A stretch of DNA of 64,000 nucleotides from Acinetobacter piscicola (GTDB lineage Bacteria > Pseudomonadota > Gammaproteobacteria > Pseudomonadales > Moraxellaceae): positions 124,001-188,000 of the forward strand of contig NZ_NIFO01000005.1 in assembly GCF_002233755.1 (NCBI RefSeq), in the 5' to 3' direction. Position 1 is the stretch's first letter. Every line of letters starts with the position of its first letter. Shown piece after piece: positions 56,193-64,000 of the stretch. Under the pieces are notes generated by a model that saw nothing but the letters and a program-made list of their open reading frames with translations, had not been told where the DNA came from and did no database searches. Made by a program: the position numbers and the translations under genes.

Positions 56193-57095
56193 GTGAAGTG
56201 GTTACAAATTCATATTACTGTTGAACAAGCTCAAGTTGATTTTACAGAAACATTATTAAGTTCTCTTGGCGCTGTGAGCGTTACACTCGATGATGCTGAA
56301 AATCAAGACCTGCTTGAACCACTTCCGGGTGAAACGCCACTTTGGAATAAAGTTATTGTTACTGGCATCTATGCGCAAGAAGATGACGAACAGATTGATG
56401 TTGCAGCTTTAGAAACATTTATTCGTACACAAATGCCTGAAGCACCTATGCGTAGTGAGTTTCTTGAAGACCAAGAATGGGAACGCACTTGGATGGATGC
56501 TTATGAACCAATCCAAATTGGCGAAAAATATTGGATCGTACCTGAATGGATGGAGCCACCAGAAGCCGATGCGGTCAATATTAAATTAGATCCGGGTTTA
56601 GCGTTTGGTACTGGTAACCATGCCTCAACATTTCTATGCTTACAATGGTTAGGCAAAATTGATGTTAAAGATAAAGTTGTCATCGATTATGGTTGTGGTT
56701 CAGGTATTTTAGGTGTCGCTGCCCTACTTCTAGGTGCTCAAAAAGTATATGCCACTGATATCGACCCACAAGCCGTTTTAGCGACAAAACAAAATGCTGA
56801 ATTGAATGGTGTCCTCGATAAGCTTTACGTGGGACTTCCTGAAGAATTTAATCAGGAGCTCTCAGGTCAAAAAGCTGATGTGTTTGTAGCAAATATACTT
56901 GCAGGACCACTTATGGCACTTGCGGCTGAATTCTCAACTTTAATTAAATCTGAGGGTGAGTTCGCACTTGCAGGTGTAATTGAAGAGCAAGTTACTGATG
57001 TTTCTAATGTTTATTCTGAGTTTTTTGATATAGTAGATGTCGAGAAGCGTGATGAAAATTGGTGCCGAATTTCAGGGTCACGTCAAAAGTATTAA
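56193..57095 (+). CDS. prmA: ribosomal protein L11 methyltransferase
   Basis: Trimethylates lysines and the N-terminus of L11. 300 aa. The N-terminal L11-binding domain begins [16 protein letters not shown]; the SAM motif [20 protein letters not shown] is near 160 and the [12 protein letters not shown] motif near 230. The start is GTG, with AGGT 7 nt upstream. The DUF3426 gene follows after 20 nt. Confidence 0.97.
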   Translation: MKWLQIHITVEQAQVDFTETLLSSLGAVSVTLDDAENQDLLEPLPGETPLWNKVIVTGIYAQEDDEQIDVAALETFIRTQMPEAPMRSEFLEDQEWERTWMDAYEPIQIGEKYWIVPEWMEPPEADAVNIKLDPGLAFGTGNHASTFLCLQWLGKIDVKDKVVIDYGCGSGILGVAALLLGAQKVYATDIDPQAVLATKQNAELNGVLDKLYVGLPEEFNQELSGQKADVFVANILAGPLMALAAEFSTLIKSEGEFALAGVIEEQVTDVSNVYSEFFDIVDVEKRDENWCRISGSRQKY

Positions 57096-57115
57096 TTTGT
57101 GAAATATAAACACCC

Positions 57116-57991
57116 ATGACAGAGAAACAAACCCGCTGCCCAAATTGTCAAACGATCTATAAAGTATCAGTTACGCAACTAACTGTTGCTCAGGGTATGG
57201 TTTGTTGTCCCAAATGTTCAACTAACTTTAATGCTTTATTAAACTTACAGATAAATCTGCAAACAGATCCACAAAATCATCATGATTCGGATCTAAAAGA
57301 ACCAAACCTAGACGCTAAGCATGGTGAGCCACAAACATTAAACCATCAACCTGAAACACATATTTTAGATATTTTTGATCGTAAAATAGAAAATTCTAAT
57401 ATTGATTTAAGAACCTACTTAAACAACCTTAATTATTTTAATAATGAACCGATTCAAAATATTCCCAGTTTAAACTTATCCCAAGGGATCAATGACTATG
57501 CTCATCAAGGGGAAAACCCAAAGAGTACATTTTATTATGCTTCATGGGGGTTGATTAATATTGCATTACTTGGAATCTTACTGTTTCAAATCGTGTGGTT
57601 TAATCCGAGTTTGACTGACCGATATCCTTTAATCAATCGCATATTTACTCAAACCTGTTCAATTTTACGTTGCGATACTGCTGACCAACGTTATAAGCAC
57701 ATTGTGATTAGTAACCTGCAAGTAAAAGTCATCGATAAGCAACAAACACAATTTACTGGTCAGCTGAATAATAAATACTCTAAAAGCTTAGAACTCCCCC
57801 TTATCAAGGTATTACTCAAAGCACATGATAAAGTTGTGGTGACCTATATCATCACACCCGATGAATATCTAATTGAAAGTCTCATTGGTATTAAACGTAT
57901 TCCAAAGGATAGCCCATACCCCTTTAAATTTGTTGTTACAGCGTCTAGAAACACATTCGATGCGTACCAATTAGAAGTAATTCACCCTTAA
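57116..57991 (+). CDS. zinc-ribbon DUF3426 membrane protein
   Basis: 291 aa. The N-terminal MJ0042-type zinc ribbon has two CxxC pairs (RCPNCQTIY and CCPKCSTNF, residues 8-38). A low-complexity linker follows, then one membrane helix (GLINIALLGILLFQIVWF, about 145-162), and a C-terminal DUF3426 domain (about 175-290), probably outside the membrane. The function of the family is unknown. The prmA-DUF3426 order is common in gammaproteobacteria. Confidence 0.9.
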   Translation: MTEKQTRCPNCQTIYKVSVTQLTVAQGMVCCPKCSTNFNALLNLQINLQTDPQNHHDSDLKEPNLDAKHGEPQTLNHQPETHILDIFDRKIENSNIDLRTYLNNLNYFNNEPIQNIPSLNLSQGINDYAHQGENPKSTFYYASWGLINIALLGILLFQIVWFNPSLTDRYPLINRIFTQTCSILRCDTADQRYKHIVISNLQVKVIDKQQTQFTGQLNNKYSKSLELPLIKVLLKAHDKVVVTYIITPDEYLIESLIGIKRIPKDSPYPFKFVVTASRNTFDAYQLEVIHP

Positions 57992-58034
57992 GATTGAAAA
58001 AATCTATAAAAAAATGAAAAAAAATGTAGTTTTC

Positions 58035-58075
58035 TTGCTCATTTTTTCTTAGACAATGGTATCATATGCGCCACG
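58035..58075 (+). promoter_or_regulatory. candidate stringent-type promoter of fis
   Basis: TATCAT (58060-58065) followed by a GC-rich GCGCC discriminator (58068-58072). A possible -35, TTGCTC (58035-58040), has a long 19-bp spacer. GC-rich discriminators are typical of ppGpp-repressed promoters, as known for fis in enterobacteria. It implies a leader of nearly 290 nt. Confidence 0.45.
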
Positions 58076-58265
58076 AAAGCTTTGCGCCACAAACTCCTCG
58101 CAATTTTCCACAAAAAATACAATCTTGTTTATGTGCTTTATAATAAATTTAGCGCATCAGGGATATTTTTTGTTTTGAGGCGTTCAGTAACAAATATTAA
58201 TCTATTGTTACGCTTATTTTTCGCTCAATTGTGTAAGCTGTGGCAAGCTAATTGTTTCTGTTTTA

Positions 58266-58310
58266 GAGCTAACCGTTTTAGGATCTAAAACGGAGCTCAG
58301 TATTTTTTAG
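58266..58310 (+). promoter_or_regulatory. terminator-like hairpin in the fis leader
   Basis: GAGCT-AA-CCGTTTTAG (58266-58281), loop GAT, CTAAAACGG-AGCTC (58285-58298): 14 base pairs with a 2-nt bulge, then AGTATTTTTTAG. It lies about 55 nt before the fis start codon, so it could attenuate fis or mark the end of the upstream transcript. Confidence 0.55.
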
Positions 58311-58362
58311 ACCACATTTATCACTTTACCCAAGTGATTATAGATTTTTCGGATTAACTCGC

Positions 58363-58632
58363 ATGAATAGCAAATCTCCTATTTTTACTGCACAATCTGA
58401 TGTCGCTCTTCGTATCCACGTAGATCGCGCAGTTCGTCACTATTTTGCACAATTGCAAGGTGAACAACCATCACAAGTGTACGACATGGTGCTAGCAGAA
58501 ATGGAGAAACCTCTTTTATCTGTAGTTCTAGAATATACGCGAGGTAATCAAACTCGCGCCGCTGAGATTCTAGGACTCAACCGCGGTACTTTACGTAAAA
58601 AGTTGAAAGCTCACGGTTTAATGAGTGAATAA
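58363..58632 (+). CDS. fis: nucleoid-associated regulator Fis
   Basis: 89 aa. DNA-bending protein of fast-growing cells; activates rRNA and tRNA promoters. The C-terminal helix-turn-helix [26 protein letters not shown] is the strong family match. The N-terminal part is shorter and less conserved than in E. coli (98 aa). In many relatives dusB lies directly upstream; here it is absent and replaced by a 370-bp leader. purH follows after a terminator. Confidence 0.95.
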   Translation: MNSKSPIFTAQSDVALRIHVDRAVRHYFAQLQGEQPSQVYDMVLAEMEKPLLSVVLEYTRGNQTRAAEILGLNRGTLRKKLKAHGLMSE

Positions 58633-58637
58633 ATGAT

Positions 58638-58670
58638 AAAATGCTCACGACTTACGTGGGCATTTTTTTT
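58638..58670 (+). terminator. intrinsic terminator of fis
   Basis: AAAATGCTCACG (58638-58649), loop ACTTA, CGTGGGCATTTT (58655-58666) with one G-U pair, then a T-run. Confidence 0.92.
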
Positions 58671-58727
58671 ACCTACGTTTTGCCTATTTGTTTAAATCTC
58701 TAGACTTAAAAACTGTTGATGAAGATC

Positions 58728-60302
58728 ATGACTATTAAACGCGCTTTAATCTCTGTTTCCGATAAAACTGGGATCGTTGAATTTGCCCAGAACCTTGTTG
58801 CTCTTGGGGTAGAAATTTTATCTACTGGTGGTACATATAAGTTGCTTAAAGACAACAATGTGTCAGTAGTTGAAGTTTCAGAGCATACTGGTTTTCCTGA
58901 GATGATGGATGGACGTGTAAAAACACTACATCCGAAAATTCACGGTGGTATCTTAGCTCGTCGTGGTCTAGACGAAGCTGTTATGGCTGAACATAACATC
59001 GATGCGATCGATTTAGTTGTTGTTAACCTTTATCCATTTGCAGCAACTGTAGCAAAACCAAATTGTTCACTGGCTGATGCAATCGAAAATATCGATATCG
59101 GTGGTCCAACAATGGTTCGTGCTGCTGCGAAAAACCATGCTTCAGTTGGTATTGTTGTCAATGCTTCTGACTATGCAACAGTGATTAACGAATTAAAAGC
59201 TAATGCAGCGTTGTCTTATGAGACTCGTTTTGATTTAGCTGTGAAAGCTTTTGAGCACACTGCACAATACGACGGCATGATCGCTTCATATTTAGGCGCA
59301 CGTGTAGGTAAAGAAGAAGGTCAAGCTGATAAGTTTGCACGTACTTTTAATACGCAACTGAATAAAGTACAAGATTTGCGTTATGGTGAAAATCCTCATC
59401 AATCTGCTGCCTTCTATGTAGAAAGCACAGCAACTGAAGCTTCTGTTTCAACTGCGAAGCAACTTCAAGGTAAAGAACTTTCTTATAACAACATCGCAGA
59501 TACCGATGCAGCACTAGAATGCGTTAAATCATTTGCAAAACCTGCTTGTGTCATCGTTAAACATGCGAACCCTTGCGGCGTCGCTGTTTCTCTAGACGGT
59601 ATTCAAGTTGCTTATGATCTTGCTTATGCAACTGATCCTGAGTCTGCTTTTGGTGGCATCATTGCTTTCAACCGTGAGTTAGATGTTGCAACTGCACAAG
59701 CAATTGTTGATCGTCAATTCGTTGAAGTAATTATTGCACCAAGTATTGCAGACGGCGTACTCGAAGTGACTGGTGCAAAGAAAAATGTACGTGTTTTAGT
59801 TTGTGGTGAATTACCAAAAATTGATGAACGCGCAACTCAATACGATTATAAACGTGTGAATGGCGGTTTATTGGTTCAAGACCAAGACTTAGGCATGATC
59901 ACTAAAGATGATCTTAAAGTTGTAACTAAACGCGCTCCAACAGATGCAGAAATTGATGACTTAATCTTTGCTTGGAAAGTAGCGAAATACGTGAAGTCTA
60001 ATGCGATTGTTTATGCAAAAGGGCGTCAAACCATTGGTGTCGGCGCTGGTCAAATGAGTCGCGTGAACTCTGCTCGTATTGCTGCAATTAAAGCTGAACA
60101 TGCAGGTCTAGTGGTTGAAGGTGCTGTAATGGCTTCGGATGCATTCTTCCCATTCCGTGATGGTATTGATAATGCTGCAAAAGCAGGTATTAAATGTATT
60201 ATCCAACCGGGTGGTTCAATGCGTGATGAAGAAACAATTGCAGCAGCTGATGAAGCAGGTATTGCAATGGTCTTTACTGGCATGCGTCATTTCCGTCACT
60301 AA
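58728..60302 (+). CDS. purH: bifunctional AICAR formyltransferase / IMP cyclohydrolase
   Basis: Last two steps of IMP synthesis. 524 aa from the ATG at 58728 ([15 protein letters not shown], the family start); another ATG three codons earlier is possible. The N-terminal MGS-like cyclohydrolase domain (1-195) is followed by the formyltransferase domain with KHANPCGVA and the C-terminal FTGMRHFRH. purD follows 130 bp later, across a repeat element. Confidence 0.97.
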   Translation: MTIKRALISVSDKTGIVEFAQNLVALGVEILSTGGTYKLLKDNNVSVVEVSEHTGFPEMMDGRVKTLHPKIHGGILARRGLDEAVMAEHNIDAIDLVVVNLYPFAATVAKPNCSLADAIENIDIGGPTMVRAAAKNHASVGIVVNASDYATVINELKANAALSYETRFDLAVKAFEHTAQYDGMIASYLGARVGKEEGQADKFARTFNTQLNKVQDLRYGENPHQSAAFYVESTATEASVSTAKQLQGKELSYNNIADTDAALECVKSFAKPACVIVKHANPCGVAVSLDGIQVAYDLAYATDPESAFGGIIAFNRELDVATAQAIVDRQFVEVIIAPSIADGVLEVTGAKKNVRVLVCGELPKIDERATQYDYKRVNGGLLVQDQDLGMITKDDLKVVTKRAPTDAEIDDLIFAWKVAKYVKSNAIVYAKGRQTIGVGAGQMSRVNSARIAAIKAEHAGLVVEGAVMASDAFFPFRDGIDNAAKAGIKCIIQPGGSMRDEETIAAADEAGIAMVFTGMRHFRH

Positions 60303-60312
60303 TTAATTTTTA

Positions 60313-60407
60313 AATCCTCCCTAGCCCTCCTTTATTCAAGGAGGGTTTTCTATATCATAATAGAACGAAGGGAGTCCCCCTTTTATAAAGGGGGATTTAG
60401 GGGGATT
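60313..60407. repeat. intergenic palindromic repeat between purH and purD
   Basis: Two hairpins: CCCTCCTT (60325-60332) with AAGGAGGG (60338-60345), and CCCCCTTT (60376-60383) with AAAGGGGG (60387-60394). The outer AATCCTCCCTAGCCCTCC and TTAGGGGGATT match the interior of the elements at 10.4 and 61.75 kb, but the terminal CTGATCAGTTAAG ends are lacking. The first hairpin plus TTTT can act as the purH terminator. The purD ribosome binding site starts right after the element. Confidence 0.75.
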
Positions 60408-60430
60408 CTATTTCTGAAGGATTTTTGAAA

Positions 60431-61714
60431 ATGAACATTTTAGTATTGGGTAGTGGTGGTCGTGAACATGCACTTGCATGGAAAATTGCGCAAGATGAAA
60501 AAGTAACTAAAATTTTTGTTGCTCCTGGTAATGCAGGCACTGCAACTGAAAATAAATGTGAAAATGTCGCTTTAGATATTCAAAACAATCCTGCAATTAT
60601 CGATTTTGCTCAAAATAATGCTATTGATTTGATCATTGTGGGGCCAGAAGCACCACTCGTGAATGGTGTCGTTGATGCATGCCGTGAAGCTGGTCTTAAA
60701 ATTTGGGGGCCAACCCAATTTGCTGCACAGCTTGAAGGCTCTAAAGCATTTGCCAAGCACTTCTTAAAGCGCCATAACATCCCTACAGCGTTCTACGATG
60801 TGTTTACCGAAGTAGATGCAGCAAAAGCTTTTGTTGAAAAAAATGGCGCACCGATTGTGATCAAAGCCGATGGTCTAGCTGCTGGTAAAGGCGTGATTGT
60901 TGCGATGACCAATCAAGAAGCATTTGATGCGATTGATGATATGTTGGCAGGCAACAAATTTGGTGATGCAGGTTCTCGTGTTGTTATTGAAGAGTTTCTT
61001 GCAGGTGAAGAAGCCTCTTTCATTTGTATGATTGATGGCGACAACATATTACCAATGGCAACTTCGCAAGATCATAAACGCATCTTTGAAGGTGACCAAG
61101 GTCCAAATACAGGCGGTATGGGTGCGTATTCCCCTGCTCCAGTTGTAACTACCGATGTCTTTGATAAAGTGATGCAACAAGTGATGCGCCCAACAGTGGA
61201 TGGTATGAAAGCTGATGGTCATGTCTATACAGGCTTTTTATATGCAGGCTTAATGATTGATGATGCAGGTCAACCTCGTGTCATTGAATTCAACTGCCGT
61301 TTCGGAGATCCTGAAACTCAGCCAATCATGATGCGTTTAAAATCATCTTTAGTTGATTTAGTTGAAGCAGGTATTGCTGGAAACCTTCCTGCAGAAGCTG
61401 AATGGGATGCACGTAAAACTGTAGGTATCGTTCTTGCATCTAAAGGCTATCCTGAAACTTCAAGTAAAGATGATGTGATTTTTGGTCTAGATACCAAAAT
61501 GACTGATGCTAAAGTTTTCCATGCAGGTACAACAAGTAATGCCAATGGTGAAATCGTCACTGCTGGTGGACGTGTACTTTGCGTAACGGCTCTTGGCAAC
61601 ACCATTGGTGAAGCTCAAGCGAAAGCTTTAGCACTCTGTGAAAAGGTAACTTTTGATGGCGTTCAATATCGCAAAGACATTGGTTACCGCGCAATTGCAC
61701 GTGAAAATGCTTAA
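60431..61714 (+). CDS. purD: phosphoribosylamine-glycine ligase (GAR synthetase)
   Basis: ATP-grasp enzyme of purine synthesis. 427 aa from the ATG at 60431, with AAGGA upstream; the longer frame begins with TTG. MNILVLGSGGREHALAWK at the N-terminus, GPEAPLVNG near 75, IKADGLAAGKGVIVA in the ATP-grasp and FNCRFGDPETQ near 285 are diagnostic. Confidence 0.97.
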   Translation: MNILVLGSGGREHALAWKIAQDEKVTKIFVAPGNAGTATENKCENVALDIQNNPAIIDFAQNNAIDLIIVGPEAPLVNGVVDACREAGLKIWGPTQFAAQLEGSKAFAKHFLKRHNIPTAFYDVFTEVDAAKAFVEKNGAPIVIKADGLAAGKGVIVAMTNQEAFDAIDDMLAGNKFGDAGSRVVIEEFLAGEEASFICMIDGDNILPMATSQDHKRIFEGDQGPNTGGMGAYSPAPVVTTDVFDKVMQQVMRPTVDGMKADGHVYTGFLYAGLMIDDAGQPRVIEFNCRFGDPETQPIMMRLKSSLVDLVEAGIAGNLPAEAEWDARKTVGIVLASKGYPETSSKDDVIFGLDTKMTDAKVFHAGTTSNANGEIVTAGGRVLCVTALGNTIGEAQAKALALCEKVTFDGVQYRKDIGYRAIARENA

Positions 61715-61749
61715 TTAATTAATTTTCACAAATAAAGCCCGCTCAATGC

Positions 61750-61926
61750 GTAATTCTGATCAGTTAAGCATTTTTAATCCTCCCCAACCCTCCTTTGAAA
61801 AAGGAGGGAGTATCTTGGATTTAATACCGTATTGAATTCACGAGTGTTCCCCTCTTTTGTAAAGAGGGGTTAGGGGAGATTTATTAATCAGTAATAATAA
61901 AATTACGCTTAACTGACTGACATTAG
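61750..61926. repeat. MITE-like repeat, copy 2
   Basis: 177 bp. Left end GTAATTCTGATCAGTTAAG (61750-61768), right end CTTAACTGACTGACATTAG (61908-61926), imperfect inverted repeats. The interior has two hairpins: CCCTCCTTT with AAAGGAGGG, and CCCCTCTTT with AAAGAGGGG. It has the same ends and blocks as copy 1 at 10.4 kb but none of its mini inserts. It sits just after purD and may serve as its terminator. Confidence 0.75.
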
Positions 61927-61983
61927 CTAAATGCAATTTTTCATAACACATTATTTTATATGAAAAATAAAAAAAATTGCCTG

Positions 61984-63063
61984 TTAATTTCCGACTTTTC
62001 GTAATTGTCTAGGTGTCATTCCAAACCAATTTTGGCATGCACGACTTAAAGCAGATTGCTCAGAGAAACCAAGTACTGAGGCAATTTGACTCATCGATGC
62101 ATGTGAATCTGCTAAATATTGTAAAAGTAACTGTTGTCGCAGTTTATCTTTAATAAGCTCAAAACTGGTTCCTTCTTCATGTAGTTTGCGCTGTAAACTT
62201 CTCGGATGCATGGCAAGCATATATGCAATATCAGTTTTATTGGCTTTGGGTGTAGATAAATGAATACGGATCGCATGACGAACACGATCACTGATTGATC
62301 CTTGATGACTGCGAAAGTTCCGCTCAAGATAGCTCTCTACAATTTCACGCAAGCCATGATCTGTATTACCCAGTGGTATATCGAATATTTTTTTATGTAA
62401 ATACAAAGCAGCATGCTGTTGATCTGCAATCACTTCTGCTTGAAAAAATCGCTTATAGACACTCAAAGAAGCAATAGGACTATGCGGCAAAGTGACTTTA
62501 AGTAGTTGATAATGATCACCACTGAGGTAACGCATCACCCGATGGCAAACTGCAAGCCCAAGATCCATCGATTGCCGTTTACTTAGAATATGAGTTGCGT
62601 CATTCAATTGAATATCAAAAATAATTTCAACAATATCATGCTCATGTTCAAATAAATCTGTTGTCACATATTCATTTAAATAAAGTCGTGGTGCTGAAGC
62701 ATGTAAAAATAATAAATCCGAACTGTATTTAAGGACGTCTCGAAGCGTTGATGCACTTTGTAAAATCATCCCCAGCACACCCAAGATGGTAATATCTTGA
62801 TAACGCGATATTCGCAGACCCAGATCTGCACATTGAGATTGCCGCGCACTTTCTTCTAAAAGCTGAATCAACGCATAATGTGAAATCCACGCATTATCAT
62901 CCTGCAATTGAGCAAGCTGAATACCATACTTTTCCAACAAAGGCATTGGGTCAATGCCCAACTGTTGCATCACTTCGACATAACCACGCAAGCCAGAACT
63001 ATGCACCATATCCTCATGGGCATTTGCCGTCCGTGTAAAACCCATTAAATTTGAGCGATCCAT
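61984..63063 (-). CDS. AraC-family transcriptional regulator
   Basis: 359 aa. The N-terminal Arabinose_bd-type domain (about 25-210) has GYVEVMQQLGIDPMPLLEKYG; the C-terminal AraC HTH (about 260-355) has ADSHASMSQIASVLGFSEQS and MTPRQLR. This is the OruR/ArgR-like class that often controls catabolic genes next to it. AAGGA lies 8 nt before the ATG. It is divergent from a 3-hydroxyacyl-CoA dehydrogenase gene, its likely target; the inducer is unknown. Confidence 0.93.
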   Translation of the reverse strand: MDRSNLMGFTRTANAHEDMVHSSGLRGYVEVMQQLGIDPMPLLEKYGIQLAQLQDDNAWISHYALIQLLEESARQSQCADLGLRISRYQDITILGVLGMILQSASTLRDVLKYSSDLLFLHASAPRLYLNEYVTTDLFEHEHDIVEIIFDIQLNDATHILSKRQSMDLGLAVCHRVMRYLSGDHYQLLKVTLPHSPIASLSVYKRFFQAEVIADQQHAALYLHKKIFDIPLGNTDHGLREIVESYLERNFRSHQGSISDRVRHAIRIHLSTPKANKTDIAYMLAMHPRSLQRKLHEEGTSFELIKDKLRQQLLLQYLADSHASMSQIASVLGFSEQSALSRACQNWFGMTPRQLRKVGN

Positions 63064-63086
63064 TCGAACAATCCTTGTCTCAATGC

Positions 63087-63119
63087 GTCAAAAAATAGGC
63101 TCATTTTGTCAAGTTAGCA
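63087..63119. promoter_or_regulatory. candidate AraC-type direct-repeat operator
   Basis: GTCAA-AAAA-TAGGC (from 63087) and GTCAA-GT-TAGC (from 63108): the GTCAA cores lie exactly 21 bp apart, two helical turns, as in AraC-family sites. Located in the 203-bp divergent region between the regulator and the dehydrogenase gene. Confidence 0.45.
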
Positions 63120-63266
63120 TAAAAATTCAAAGACACAATAGTACTAATGAACATTTTAACCACTCATTGATTTCGCACCTTCAATTAACCAATTGATGTG
63201 CCATATGAAGAGGGTTCAAGGATACGAATGCTTCATTTTCATTAAGGATAATACAAGGGAAATATA

Positions 63267-64000
63267 ATGAATTTTAAAAATGTAACCGTTGCAGGCAGTG
63301 GTGTATTGGGTTATCAAATCGCGTTTCAAACTGCTTTTCACGGCTTTAAAGTTACGGTTTACGATATCAACGATGATGTGCTTAATAAAGCAAAAGTAAA
63401 ATTTTTTGAATTGGCTGAATGCTATAAACATGATTTAAATGCAAGCCAAGAGCAATTAGACAATGCATTTAACAATTTAAGTTATCAGTCTAATCTTGCA
63501 GAAGCAGTCAAAGATGCAGACTTACTCATCGAAGCTGTACCTGAAGACCCAAGTATTAAACAAGACTTCTATCAAAAACTCAGCCAAGTTGCTCCCGAAA
63601 AAACCATATTTGCAACCAACACCTCGACTTTATTACCGAGTCAATTTGCAGAATTTACAGGAAGACCCGAAAAATTCTTAGCACTGCATTTTGCCAATAT
63701 GATTTGGGTCAATAATATGGCTGAAATTATGGGACATGCATCTACAGACCGTGAAGTCTTTGACGATCTAGTAGAATTTGCCAAGGCGATTAATATGTTG
63801 CCATTGCCTATTTACAAAGAACAACCGGGACATATTCTCAACTCAATGCTTGTGCCCTACTGTATTTCTGCATTAGAACTTTGGGTAAAAGAAGTTTCAG
63901 ACCCTGAAACCATTGATAAAACATGGATGAAATCGTTCGGTTCACCAAAAGGCCCATTTGCGATTTTAGATATCATTGGCATTAACACTGTCTACAATGT
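63267..64000 (+). CDS. 3-hydroxyacyl-CoA dehydrogenase (3' end beyond the window)
   Basis: The first 244 codons are present; the frame is open to the window edge. The N-terminal Rossmann motif VAGSGVLGYQIAFQTAFHG begins at residue 7; ADLLIEAVPED near 81, NTSTLLPS near 112 and HFAN near 133 (catalytic histidine) are typical of 3-hydroxyacyl/3-hydroxybutyryl-CoA dehydrogenases. AAGGGA lies 6 nt before the ATG. It oxidises 3-hydroxyacyl-CoA with NAD. Divergent from the AraC-type regulator. Confidence 0.9.
   Translation, partial: MNFKNVTVAGSGVLGYQIAFQTAFHGFKVTVYDINDDVLNKAKVKFFELAECYKHDLNASQEQLDNAFNNLSYQSNLAEAVKDADLLIEAVPEDPSIKQDFYQKLSQVAPEKTIFATNTSTLLPSQFAEFTGRPEKFLALHFANMIWVNNMAEIMGHASTDREVFDDLVEFAKAINMLPLPIYKEQPGHILNSMLVPYCISALELWVKEVSDPETIDKTWMKSFGSPKGPFAILDIIGINTVYN

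Noticed and set aside
58082..58288. 68-aa ORF in the fis leader
   Set aside because: TTG start without ribosome binding site; no recognisable product and it runs into the leader hairpin. It is not a dusB remnant that I can recognise.

Overview
The window is a chromosomal segment of an Acinetobacter-like gammaproteobacterium (Moraxellaceae). The basis is the AT-rich composition, the cyoABCDE oxidase operon, a BLUF photosensor of the BlsA type, a pyrB gene followed by a dihydroorotase-like gene without its metal-binding histidines, and a family 2 encapsulin locus like the one described in Acinetobacter. The species cannot be fixed from sequence alone. Most of the window is core genome. I see no prophage, transposase, CRISPR array, rRNA or tRNA gene.

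Layout. 0.3-5 kb: one NarL/LuxR response regulator and two tandem paralogous histidine kinases. 5-10 kb: an ExeM-like secreted nuclease, trmB, a fatty acid desaturase and a DUF2520 oxidoreductase. 10.2-15.3 kb: a MITE-like repeat, an OmpA-type protein, the pyrB operon and a small unknown gene. 15.7-21.5 kb: rlmL, a small secreted protein, and clpB with a recognisable sigma-32 promoter. 21.7-26.6 kb: a sulfur locus with serine acetyltransferase (divergent), rhodanese, family 2A encapsulin shell and its cysteine desulfurase cargo. 26.7-31 kb: ppsR/ppsA divergent pair and an RDD protein. 31.1-36.2 kb: cyoABCDE behind a structured leader. 36.3-42.2 kb: a solenoid/DUF3142 pair, rpsF-rpsR-rplI with an S6:S18-type leader, and dnaB. 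42.2-44.5 kb: DUF4259, alr, BLUF. 44.6-49.8 kb: an Anbu (ancestral proteasome-like) operon (ATP-grasp, alpha-E, transglutaminase, Anbu) with a divergent WYL regulator. 49.8-52.3 kb: an unlisted 19-codon ORF on the minus strand and a SIR2-TPR protein that looks like an accessory defence gene. 52.3-58 kb: mnmG, a small secreted protein, a BASS transporter, prmA and a DUF3426 protein. 58-61.7 kb: fis, purH, purD. 62-64 kb: an AraC-type regulator divergent from a 3-hydroxyacyl-CoA dehydrogenase gene that runs off the window.

The most interesting systems are the encapsulin sulfur compartment, the Anbu operon and the SIR2-TPR gene. The least explained items are the 19-codon ORF, bracketed by convergent terminators, and a MITE-like element at 10.4 kb. 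That element carries three 20-21 bp insert-like blocks with fixed ends and variable palindromic centres. Start codons were moved from the longest ORF wherever a Shine-Dalgarno sequence or family alignment favoured an internal start; each case is stated in its entry.
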